A DNA stretch of 63,672 nt from Candidatus Poribacteria bacterium. Its GTDB lineage: Bacteria; Poribacteria; WGA-4E; WGA-3G. Positions within the stretch are counted from its first letter, which is position 1, and every line of letters starts with the position of its first letter. Positions 29,275 through 37,695 of the stretch are shown piece after piece. The DNA is taken from NCBI GenBank assembly GCA_022394755.1, contig JAGFCA010000054.1, positions 1 through 63,672 on the forward strand. Direction: 5' to 3'. The notes under the pieces were generated by a model. That model did not search any database, was not told the origin of the DNA, and worked only from the letters and a program-made list of their open reading frames with translations. The position numbers and the translations under genes are program-made.

Positions 29275-29928
29275 TTACATGGTAAAACTACCGACAAAGA
29301 CATTATTGAGTGACTCACCTTGCTGCCAATTTACTGTGAGATATGAGTCTTTGTATTGATAGACTACAGATTTTCCTACGATAGGATTTTCTAATGCAAT
29401 CAATGGTTTATACCAGATTTGATGGGGTTGTGTGCAGTGTGTACAAGGATACCGATTAGCAGTTAGTTTAAGAACTTTACCAACTTCTACATTGTATTTT
29501 GTATCCTTCTTTGTGAAGTTAATGGGGACAGTTTGACTTGTTACAATAGTTCCAAGTTCTTTTGTCCGTTTGGTTGCTAACATGTCTTTGAGTGCTGCTT
29601 GTTGTTCCGGCGTCGTTTTAGTATCTATGTATAACACACTCTTACGTGTTTCAAAATCAACGGCTAAATTCTCATTTGCGCTGACAACAGCAACGACAGT
29701 TAACCCATCAAGTGATACCCCGTTCCAGTTACCTTGCTGGATATTCCATACCATAGTTGCTTCTTTTCCACCCTCTACATATTCCGCACCGAAATGGCAT
29801 GCGCCGACATACACACTTGCTGATCGTGCTTCAATATATTCACCCTGAATATCCGTGATTTCTGTTGCAATAGCAAAAGTTGCGATTGCCATCAAGATTA
29901 AAGTTGATAGAACAAATATCCTTTTCAT
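29275..29928 (-). CDS. Secreted DUF1326-like protein
   Basis: 217 residues with a signal peptide (1-21). The mature part begins DIQGEYIEARSASVYVGACHFGAEY, and WNIQQGNWNGVSLDGLTVVAVV and TTPEQQAALKDML follow. This is the layout of DUF1326 proteins, whose function is unknown. Family members often have several Cys in the GEYIE-x-C segment; here the first Cys positions are Ala/Ser and only C44 remains. A C-terminal C162-T-H-C165 with H169 (PCTHCTQPHQIWYKPL) could bind a metal. GGAGGAG sits before the ATG. It is a monocistronic unit with its own terminator. Confidence 0.7.
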   Translation of the reverse strand: MKRIFVLSTLILMAIATFAIATEITDIQGEYIEARSASVYVGACHFGAEYVEGGKEATMVWNIQQGNWNGVSLDGLTVVAVVSANENLAVDFETRKSVLYIDTKTTPEQQAALKDMLATKRTKELGTIVTSQTVPINFTKKDTKYNVEVGKVLKLTANRYPCTHCTQPHQIWYKPLIALENPIVGKSVVYQYKDSYLTVNWQQGESLNNVFVGSFTM

Positions 29929-30390
29929 TTGTATATCTCCTCCATTTCAGACTCTTATTCCATGAATTAGTATCATCATATAACCTATTGTGCCAATTAT
30001 ACCTGAGGATTAGGTAAAAATCAAGTGTTCTGGTAATATGGGTGTCAAGGATGTAAAGTTTCTGCCATAGATTCGTTATCAAATTCTGGATTATATGGTT
30101 TCCACATATTTTACATATTGGATCAATTGATTGTAGAAGTTTCTCATTGTTGTACTTTATATATTGTTAGTTTGATCTGTCAATCCTATATTTAGTTGGT
30201 TATGAAAACACACTTATCGGGTTGGTGGAATGCAGTTGTTATTTATATTTCATAATTCTACTATTGCCTTTCATAGGGAAATAAATCCAACAGGATAATT
30301 ATTAGAATTGCACTATTCACTTTAACACCAATTCTTACAGAATGAATCACAAACTGATGAAATCTCAGTCTATGATTTAACTTCGCAGAT
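29929..30390. other. Gene-free spacer
   Basis: About 460 bp without a supportable gene. It holds the promoter region of the DUF1326 gene and the region downstream of the small lipoprotein gene. No hairpin, tRNA fold or repeat was recognised. Confidence 0.4.
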
Positions 30391-30705
30391 CTATTGGTTT
30401 ATGGGAATGGGAATTTGATCTGGTTCTTGTGTTTCATCTGGTTCCATAGGTTGTGAGGGATCAATTTGAGGTGGAATTTCCGTGTCGTCTACATCAGTAT
30501 CAGAAATCTCTTCTGCGTCGACTGGTGAAGTTTCTTGAGGATCAGAAATTATAATATCTTCATCAAGTGGATCAGACACATCATCCTCCATTTTACCATC
30601 CTCCATTATAACATTATCCATGGTTACAGACATTTCATCACATCCTAAGTAAATTGTATAACAACAAAATAGTATTAACATTAAGACCCATTGATTTAAT
30701 TTCAT
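30391..30705 (-). CDS. Small acidic lipoprotein, unknown function
   Basis: 104 residues. The signal segment ends IYLGC with a probable lipidated Cys at 22. The mature part is very acidic and low in complexity (runs of D, E, P and S such as SDPLDEDIIISDPQE, then a proline-rich end). This looks like an unstructured extracytoplasmic tether rather than an enzyme. AGGAAT precedes the ATG. No family is recognised. A real gene is supported by the lipobox, the ribosome-binding site and the biased composition. Confidence 0.6.
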   Translation of the reverse strand: MKLNQWVLMLILFCCYTIYLGCDEMSVTMDNVIMEDGKMEDDVSDPLDEDIIISDPQETSPVDAEEISDTDVDDTEIPPQIDPSQPMEPDETQEPDQIPIPINQ

Positions 30706-30811
30706 ATTGATTCCTGCTTAGAAGATAAGTTGAGCAAAACAGTGGTTTTACCCAACTTATGAGATAAAGTTAATCTTAACAACAAATTCATAGCTTAAAA
30801 CTTACTATAAC

Positions 30812-30946
30812 TATGTATAACGTGAGTTGATAAATCTGCTTTTATAAATCAATGCGGTTAGGAAACTACACCTACCGGGTCTGTTGAAGTAATAATCTTG
30901 GAACTATGATGTTCATTTTTATATTATCAAATTCACGTTATGTATA
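30812..30946. mobile_element. 119-bp MITE-like element with 8-bp direct duplication
   Basis: Terminal inverted repeats ACGTGAGTTGATAA (30820-30833) and TTATCAAATTCACGT (30924-30938) pair with 13 of 15 positions. They are flanked by an identical TATGTATA at 30812-30819 and 30939-30946, which has the form of an 8-bp target-site duplication. The interior carries no ORF. Single ends of the same type occur near 290, 15251, 21870 and 56870, so this is the best-preserved member of a non-autonomous family. The transposase that moves it is not identified. Confidence 0.6.
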
Positions 30947-30953
30947 AGTAATC

Positions 30954-32897
30954 CTACTTCAATATCAACATTTTTTTTGTTTCTGTGAATTCTCCAGCAG
31001 TAAGTGTATAGAAATACAGTCCGCTTGCGACGGATTCACCCCATTCATTTTCACCGTTCCAGTATGCAGCTCTATTACGATTCTGATATAGACCAGATGC
31101 CTGATACCCCATTGAGATCGTTCTAACCAATGTCCCATCTGAAGAATAGATTGAAATTTGTACTTCAGCTGGCTCGGATAATTGATATGGTATCCATGTC
31201 TCTGGATTGAATGGATTAGGATAGTTTGGGAGTAGTTGATTTTTAAACGGAACTTGAGACAGATCTTCCCAGTAAAGTGACAATGTATCAATTTCAGGAG
31301 TCAGTGTAGGGGCACCGTTCGCCTTTCGTGAGTCGTTTGTTCCTTTATATTTACCTGTTACAGTTATTGTTATAGAATTTTTTTCAACACAATGCTTTCG
31401 CAGCCAAGCCACTACTTTAATTGTGTTTGAATCTACCCAAGACCATCTATCCAAACCTGCTGCATCCCCCAAATGAGCTTTCCCCGATACACGTATAGTA
31501 CTTTGGATGACTCTTGAGGTTAGATCTATAGTTCTTGACTTTTCTTGTTTGCTTCTGCAGTTCCAAAAACTATAATCACTATGTATCGTAACCCTTCTTG
31601 GTGAAAATTCTTTTATCCACGGCACAACCGTCAATTTATATAACCTGCTTAGTACCTTGCTTCCAGAATGATTATATACATCGACTACAAAGTCAGCAGA
31701 TCCTTCACTGCCGGTATGCATAGTAGTGGTAGCCCTCCCATTATTGTCAGTGGTTCTGTTGAGTGAAGAGAATGAAATCTCAGTGTCATTAGAATCTCTA
31801 AATTCAACCTTAACGCCTTGTACAGGTTTATTGCTTGAAGATTTTACAAAAACTGAGAGTGTCCTTGATTCACCAGAGGTAATTGAATTTGATAGACCAG
31901 ATAGACTAAAAGAATGTGGGTCTGCTCGTGGTGGAGGGGGTGGATTGGGGTCATCCAAACTATATGTGCGCGCCACTACCCACATTCTACCCCGCAGAGC
32001 CCAACCATCTTCAATCTTTCCCCACAGTTTTACACTCTTAGAATCTTCTTTCTCGTAACCTAAAAAGGTTGCTGTTCCTGTTGAACTGAATAATTCTCTT
32101 GATGATGCAACAACAAAATCAAAATCATCTTCAAAATTCCAAGTACGTTCCCACGACCTTACATTACCACCAAATTTATCTGTGCCACTAATGAATTCAC
32201 CTTTCATCTGTGACCAATAACCCAGATAATGGCTCGTTGGTCGACTTTTTGGTACAATTAAGGTAAATGGGTTAGCATATGATTCTATAACTGTACTTAG
32301 AAAAGAACCTTTAAGTGTTCCCGAATTCTCCCTAAATGACCATTGTGTATCCAACTCAGTTTTGTTTATCCAGCGGAATACTCCCCATGGATCAGCTAAC
32401 AAATAAACATCGTCTTCCTTATCGTATCCGACAACTACAACATAATGGTAACTCTTATCTCCACTTTTTAAAAGTATAATACATGGTCTGCTTTCTCTGA
32501 TGAAATAATCCAGATAAAGGAATGGATCATAACCAGACACATCATCATCATATTTCCATACAGGAACACCAGAACTATTCATAGCTTTTACTATTTCGCT
32601 TGGATACGTTCACCATACTACATGATGAATACCACCTGTCGCCCATATATGTGCTAAAGTTTTAAATTTTGCATAGTAATGTAAAACCATCTCAACAGAA
32701 GTGGGACCACAGTTATTATCGAATTGTTCATGAATAATAAAAGCGTTCCCACCAACGTCTGGAACATTTCTCCCTTGTACCTGATACCTATCACTTATTT
32801 CCAAACCATTAATCAAGACCGGTTCAGCATACACAGAAGGTAATAGTAGGAAACAATTTATGATCATGAATGTTAAGAAATAGTCTTTTCTTTTCAT
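30954..32897 (-). pseudogene. Secreted C39-type cysteine peptidase with Ig-like domain and sorting tail, interrupted by one in-frame TGA
   Basis: The 647-codon frame is continuous apart from a TGA at 32610-32612 (codon 96). Signal peptide about 1-24. The catalytic Cys63 lies in NNCGPTSVEMVLHYY, His151 in SYHYVVVVGYD and Asp169 in LLADPWG, which is the triad of papain-like peptidase C39 proteins. The stop splits Cys from His. A middle region, a Big_1-like Ig domain (VKVEFRDSNDTEISFSSL followed by TTDNNGRATTTM) and an NYPNPFNPETWIPY tail follow. The codon was probably GGA (Gly), as the context fits W-G-T-x-P-S. AGGAAT precedes the ATG at 32897, and internal re-initiation at the ATG at 32582 would yield a dead fragment. 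It is driven by the sigma54 promoter at 32992-33006. Confidence 0.75.
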
Positions 32898-32991
32898 TTT
32901 ATATTCCTTTAAGTCTATTAAGTTTTTACAAGAATATGAATTTGAAATAATATATTAACTCTGAACTAATCTATAAATTATTTCTCAATGC

Positions 32992-33006
32992 GCAAAAACT
33001 ATGCCA
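32992..33006 (-). promoter_or_regulatory. Sigma54 (-24/-12) promoter of the C39-type peptidase gene
   Basis: On the minus strand the sequence reads TGGCAT-N5-TTGC, matching the RpoN consensus TGGCAC-N5-TTGC with correct spacing between the invariant GG and GC. The expected transcription start is near 32980, about 83 nt before the ATG at 32897. Activation would need an AAA+ enhancer-binding protein, and the gene for one is adjacent. Confidence 0.75.
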
Positions 33007-33170
33007 ATATTTTACTCTGTTTATCATCGTTATATTAGCCTTTATTATTAATGAAATAAACTAATAATATATAAGTGAATATAACCTTCTATTATTGTTT
33101 CTCATCAACGTGGATTTTGAAATCTTAGTTATATATGATTATAATTAGGAATCAATTTTATTGAAAAACA

Positions 33171-33214
33171 ACAAAAATTGTACGATACAAAAATTGTACA
33201 TGTACAATTTTTGT
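33171..33214. promoter_or_regulatory. Enhancer-like palindrome for the adjacent activator
   Basis: Positions 33187-33214 form a perfect 28-bp palindrome with half-site ACAAAAATTGTACA. A direct extra copy of the half-site (ACAAAAATTGTAC) lies at 33171-33183. The site is 165-220 bp upstream of the sigma54 promoter and 85 bp before the activator start. This is the usual place for an upstream activating sequence, and it could also autoregulate the activator. Confidence 0.7.
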
Positions 33215-33298
33215 GTTTTCTATATTATATTTGCATTAAATATTGTTCTAATGTACTATTGTGTTATCAAGGTTGAGCAGAATTTAAAGGAGTAGAAA

Positions 33299-34441
33299 AT
33301 GGCTATCAAAACGGCTCCAATTATACTTAAATCATTGTCAATGCAGGAGGTATACCGATCGGTGGATAAGGTTGCCACCACTAATACAACTGTTCTTATT
33401 AGTGGTGAAACTGGTGTTGGGAAAGAGATAATTGCACATAGAATTCATAACCTTAGTCCACGTAAGAAAAGGCCGTTTAATGTTGTCAACTGTGGCGCAT
33501 TATCCGAGAATGGACTTCTCATGAGTGAACTATTCGGTCATGAGAAGGGGGCATTTACCGATGCCACCAGTCAAAGGACAGGTCTCTTTGAAAATACTAA
33601 TTCTGGAACTTTATTCCTTGATGAAGTTGGAGAAATGCCAGCTGAAGTGCAAGTCAAACTACTTCGTGTTTTAGAATCCCAAGAGTTTACAAGGCTTGGT
33701 GGAAACAAGAAAATAGATGTTGATGTCCGAGTAATCGCTGCGACTAACAAGTGTTTAAAAACTGCAATAATTGATAATGAATTTAGGCAGGATCTCTACT
33801 ACAGGATTAATCGTTATCCAATAAATATACCTCCCCTCCGTGAACATTGAGAAGATATACCTTGTCTGGTTCATAAATTCATTCAGGATCTTGGACATGA
33901 ACATGGAAGAGAAATAACATCAATAACACCTGATGCCTTGGAATGCATTAAAAATGCACAACTCCCTGGAAATATACGCGAACTCCGTAATGTTATCAAT
34001 AGGGCTATAATTAACTCTCAAACCGATGAAATTAAGATTGGTGATTTACCAGCTGACATCATCATGCATCCTCAGTTATCTTTGGTTGCATCCACAGAAG
34101 AACTAGGTGAAGATGGAACAATTTCAGATGAATTATTTCGTATACTATCACAAATTTCAGTTACAGAATTTATCTTACTCTTTGGGGAAATACCGAATGC
34201 TATATGGCGGGAACTCCCCCAAAGTGTACAACAAACGGTAATTTGCGAAGCTTCATTTCATTTAGTTAAATTATTAGGTGGACATCAGGACGCAATACGC
34301 ATTAAAGGGAAGGATCGTAATCAAATCTTAAGTGAAGTTGGTCGGATTCGTGTGGAAAAATACGGATCTGCTACAAAGGCTGCACAGTCCTTAGGGATAG
34401 ATAGAAGAACACTTAAAACATACTTGGTTGATGAAAAGTAA
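33299..34441 (+). pseudogene. Sigma54-dependent activator (AAA+ and Fis HTH, no sensor domain), interrupted by one in-frame TGA
   Basis: A 380-codon frame. The AAA+ domain starts almost at once: Walker A GETGVGKE 36-43, GAFTDA 84-89 (the loop that contacts sigma54, usually GAFTGA), Walker B LFLDEV 105-110, then VRVIAATN and RQDLYYRIN. Codon 184 is TGA (33848-33850), in the conserved PPLREH-x-EDIP motif where Arg, Lys or Gly is usual; CGA, AGA or GGA would each need one change. The frame then continues through LPGNIRELRNVINRA to a C-terminal Fis-type helix-turn-helix (AAQSLGIDRRTLKTYL). There is no receiver, GAF or PAS domain, as in PspF. If TGA terminates, the product lacks the sensor-2 and DNA-binding parts. 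Confidence 0.8.
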
Positions 34442-34444
34442 TGA

Positions 34445-34480
34445 AGGGTTAGAATTACAGATTCGTAAGATTCTAACCCT
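34445..34480. terminator. Hairpin terminator between convergent genes
   Basis: A perfect 11-bp stem (34445-34455 AGGGTTAGAAT, 34470-34480 ATTCTAACCCT) starts 3 bp after the activator stop. The convergent coiled-coil gene ends at 34522, and A/T runs lie on both sides. Confidence 0.75.
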
Positions 34481-34521
34481 CCAGTTAATTCAGGATAATT
34501 TTTTATTCTATTTCCAGTTTA

Positions 34522-34923
34522 TCATTTGAAACTAAATGTACGGTCAATATTTTCTTTTAGCCTTGTAATAATTACGGATTCTAATTCCTCAAGCAACTGT
34601 GGATCATCTTGCTGAGTTAGGGAATTGACAAGTTGTGCTAATTCGCTGCGTCCTGCAGTATCACAGGCTTTTAGCGTACCAACAAGATCACTAATTTGTG
34701 GTAATACATAGGCTCGGAAACAGGGTGTAGCCACCATAAGTTCTTCCGATAGTCCATCCAATTCTTCAACACTTGTTTTTAATTTTGTTTCGAGTGTAGC
34801 CACTTCTTGACTCTGTGATTTCTTTGCATTTAAAACCTTGTCTTCAAGTGCTACTAAATCTCTTACCTTTTTAACCATTGAGTCTGCTCGTTCTTTTGCT
34901 TCTTGTGTTTCTTTATCTGTCAT
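34522..34923 (-). CDS. Small coiled-coil protein, unknown function
   Basis: 133 residues from the ATG at 34923, with GGGGAG about 5 nt upstream; a GTG at 34929 would overlap the ribosome-binding site. The sequence is nearly all helical and rich in E, K, L and Q, with heptad-like spacing in EVATLETKLKTSVEELDGLSEEL. No signal peptide or catalytic motif is visible. It ends in TGA followed directly by TAA, which shows that TGA is a functional stop here. Its position next to the sigma54 module is noted, but nothing links them. Confidence 0.6.
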   Translation of the reverse strand: MTDKETQEAKERADSMVKKVRDLVALEDKVLNAKKSQSQEVATLETKLKTSVEELDGLSEELMVATPCFRAYVLPQISDLVGTLKACDTAGRSELAQLVNSLTQQDDPQLLEELESVIITRLKENIDRTFSFK

Positions 34924-35169
34924 AATCACTCCCCATAGAATTAATTCAGATATAATATGTTAGTTGAATTAACTGTGTAATTTAGGAATTATACCATTAG
35001 GTTAATAGTTACACATCAAATTACTAAACAACTCTATAATACATTATAAACTAATTATTGACAAGAAGATTTTATTTTCTAAATCCTCAAGGGCAGCTCA
35101 CGGTAAATGTGTATTTCTTGAAACTACCCAAAGATTAGTTTAATTACCAAAAACGGTATTAGGAAAAAT

Positions 35170-36018
35170 CTATTTTCCTGCTTCAGTTAGTAATCTGTTG
35201 AGTGTGCCGCCTAAGATTTCTTGTTTATCTGCTTCGGGTATGAAGGTGCAGTGTGTACGAAAGGCTTCAAGAGAGTGTTGATATGTCATAAAATTGCGAA
35301 CAACTGGATAATCTGAACCCCAACAGAGACGGCCAGGACCGTAATGTTCATATATTGCTCGAACTATCCAGTGTGTATCAGAGAATGGATAATCCCATGA
35401 CACTTGAGATACATATGCAAATCCTGACATCTTAATGTGTATATTCGGTATTTCTGCAGAAGTCAATACCTCTTTTAGTTTTGGATATGGATGTTCTTCT
35501 CCTGCCTTTGCCCCTGCCATATGGTGAAATAAGAATGGGATAGTAGGGAATTGTGTTGCGAGTTTACGTAGTGGTTCATGATGTTGAGTTCCCAGTGCTA
35601 TACTTGCAATCAACTTTAATTCAGCAGTTGTTTCGAAGAAACGTTGTCCATCCTCAGAGAAGAACCAATCCCCATTATCTTCACCCCTGAGATAATGTGT
35701 GTACCCTTTAAGTTTATATTTCTCAGCAGTAGTTTTTAATCGGTCTGCCGCACCATCAGTATGGTATGTATCTGTCCATGAACAGTCGACATCTGCGAAT
35801 TGGATTAGTCGATCAGGATAGGTGGTAACACATTCGGCTGCATAGTCGTTATTATCTGGATTCCTCTCTATACGTGCACATATTAAAACAGCCTTATCTA
35901 CACCGTTTTTATCCATTTCATGTAAGAGTTGCTCTGCCATTCCCCTGCTATTATCATCTGGCACTGGTGGTTGATAGGGCCAACGCGGCCAGGCATGTGT
36001 GTGAGAATCAATTATCAT
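35170..36018 (-). CDS. Amidohydrolase family (amidohydro_2-type) metal-dependent hydrolase
   Basis: 282 residues with a TIM-barrel hydrolase pattern: metal-binding H6-T-H8 in MIIDSHTHAW, PFLFHHMAG in the middle and LCWGSDYPVVRNF near the end, carrying the late Asp. This is the PF04909 group, which includes decarboxylases and lactonases of sugar-acid and aromatic pathways. Substrate is unknown. AGGAATT precedes the ATG. It is 42 bp downstream of the ABC ATPase gene in the same direction, possibly co-transcribed. Confidence 0.8.
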   Translation of the reverse strand: MIIDSHTHAWPRWPYQPPVPDDNSRGMAEQLLHEMDKNGVDKAVLICARIERNPDNNDYAAECVTTYPDRLIQFADVDCSWTDTYHTDGAADRLKTTAEKYKLKGYTHYLRGEDNGDWFFSEDGQRFFETTAELKLIASIALGTQHHEPLRKLATQFPTIPFLFHHMAGAKAGEEHPYPKLKEVLTSAEIPNIHIKMSGFAYVSQVSWDYPFSDTHWIVRAIYEHYGPGRLCWGSDYPVVRNFMTYQHSLEAFRTHCTFIPEADKQEILGGTLNRLLTEAGK

Positions 36019-36060
36019 AATAAATTCCTTTAGTTTAACTTATTCGTTTCTGTGAATTGT

Positions 36061-37614
36061 TTATTCTTCAATAGAGATTCCGAGCATTAATGCTCCTAGT
36101 TTCTGTTTTTCTTTTTCTTGAAGTTCGTTACTGTTGTCGTCCATGGTAGGTGTTACTGTGCCGACAAATGTTCCATTATACATGACAACGATTCTATCAC
36201 TGAGAAGGATGAGTTCATCCAGTTCAGACGAGACAAGTATAATCCCTTTTGCACGGTTCCGGGTTTGTATAAGTCTTGAATGGACGAATCTCGCTGCATG
36301 AATGTCTAATCCACGGGTAGGATGTGCTGAAACTACCAGAGTTGGATCACCATATAATTCACGAGCAACAACCACTTTTTGTTGATTGCCCCCCGAAAGC
36401 GTTTTTATTGGGTCAGATATATCTCCAAATCGAATTTGATATTTATGCAATGCATTCTTTGAATATTGGTTTATGTTTTTCATTTGAAGTAATTCATTAC
36501 GAGAGAATAACCGATTGCGATGTTTTCCAATAATGAAATTCTCATCAATCCGTGAATTGAGACTGATCCCATGACGGTGTCTATCAGCGGGTAAGTGTAC
36601 GATATTTTTCTGTCGTAATTCTGCAGTGGAACAATTGGTTATTGATTCACCATTTAAAGTAATTGTCCCAGAATCAACAGGTGTTAATCCAGACAGTATT
36701 TCAACAAGTTCAGTTTGACCATTTCCTTCAACACCCGCTATTCCTACAATCTCACCTGGAAATACATCTAAGTTAATATTCGATAGAACAGGTTTATTAG
36801 AATTAGATATGACAGATACATTTTCCACACGTAGAATAGGTTTATCTCTTATTATATCTTTTCTGTCTAAAGGGGTATGAATAACGGGTTCTCCAAGAAT
36901 TAACTCTGCCAATTGGTTTACATTCGTCTCATTTTTGTTGTAGGATCCAACCATTTTTCCTCGACGCATAACTGTAACAGAATCAGCGATTGCCATGACT
37001 TCCTCAAGTTTATGTGTAATTATGATAATACTATTTCCTTTACTCTTGAGTCCCAGCATGCAATTAAACAAACCTTCTACCTCTTGTGGAGCGAGGACAG
37101 CAGTAGGTTCATCCATAATGAGTATTTCTGCCCCATGATAGAATACTTTTAAAATTTCAGTGTGTTGTTGTGCTCCAATAGGTAAGGTTTCAATTGGTGT
37201 ATGTAAAGGAACATTAAACCCCAGTTGCTCCATAAGTTCAACTATATCTGATTCAGATTTTTTATAATCTAAGAATGTGCCATATTTCTGTTTTTCATTT
37301 CCTAAAATGATGTTCTGAAGGGCTGTGAACACAGGGATGAGCGTAAAATGTTGTTGGATCATTCCCAAGCCTAATTGCATCGCCTTTTTCGGAGAGGGAA
37401 TTGACACTTTTTTTCCATCAACAACAATAGATCCCGAATCTGATTCATAAAGACCGTATAAAATCTTCATCAATGTAGATTTACCAGCACCATTTTCACC
37501 GACGATAGCGTGTATTTCACCACGTAGGAGGGTAAAATCCACATCTTGGTTGGCTTGAACTTGTCCAAACCGTTTACTGATGCTGTGCATTTCAACGATC
37601 GGTGCTGGATTCAT
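36061..37614 (-). CDS. Sugar/nucleoside-type ABC transporter ATP-binding protein (two ATPase domains)
   Basis: 517 residues with tandem ABC ATPase halves, as in RbsA/MglA and nucleoside (BMP-family) importers. First half: Walker A GENGAGKST 39-47 and Walker B ILIMDEPTAVLAPQEVEGLF, with LPIGAQQ replacing LSGGQ. Second half: degenerate Walker A GVEGNGQTEL, signature LSGGNQQKVVVAREL, and SAHPTRGLDI. The LPIGAQQ form and the IRFGDISDPIKTLSGG linker are typical of nucleoside/BMP-linked transporters. No permease or lipoprotein gene of that system is adjacent, so the partners must be encoded elsewhere. The ribosome-binding site is weak (TAAGAAT). Confidence 0.85.
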   Translation of the reverse strand: MNPAPIVEMHSISKRFGQVQANQDVDFTLLRGEIHAIVGENGAGKSTLMKILYGLYESDSGSIVVDGKKVSIPSPKKAMQLGLGMIQQHFTLIPVFTALQNIILGNEKQKYGTFLDYKKSESDIVELMEQLGFNVPLHTPIETLPIGAQQHTEILKVFYHGAEILIMDEPTAVLAPQEVEGLFNCMLGLKSKGNSIIIITHKLEEVMAIADSVTVMRRGKMVGSYNKNETNVNQLAELILGEPVIHTPLDRKDIIRDKPILRVENVSVISNSNKPVLSNINLDVFPGEIVGIAGVEGNGQTELVEILSGLTPVDSGTITLNGESITNCSTAELRQKNIVHLPADRHRHGISLNSRIDENFIIGKHRNRLFSRNELLQMKNINQYSKNALHKYQIRFGDISDPIKTLSGGNQQKVVVARELYGDPTLVVSAHPTRGLDIHAARFVHSRLIQTRNRAKGIILVSSELDELILLSDRIVVMYNGTFVGTVTPTMDDNSNELQEKEKQKLGALMLGISIEE

Positions 37615-37695
37615 ATTCTTATGTTCTATTGGATTAAGTGATAATTATTTAAATGGAGAATGTATAACCTAAGTAGAATTAGGTTTGATGGATGA

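Larger units (their letters stand above)
32898..33298. other. Divergent sigma54 control region
   Basis: This 400-bp spacer separates the peptidase gene (minus) from the activator gene (plus). It holds the -24/-12 promoter for the peptidase and the palindromic enhancer-like site listed separately. AAGGAG lies before the activator ATG at 33299. A TTTGCATTAAAT stretch near 33230 could be part of the activator promoter, but no clear -24 partner is visible. Confidence 0.6.

Noticed and set aside
30954..34441. Altered genetic code or selenocysteine as explanation of the two in-frame TGA codons
   Set aside because: TGA ends the sulfotransferase (16182), the coiled-coil gene (34522, followed by TAA) and the membrane-protein gene (62465). 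The interrupted sites fit Gly and Arg, not Cys, and no SECIS-like hairpin stands out right after either TGA.
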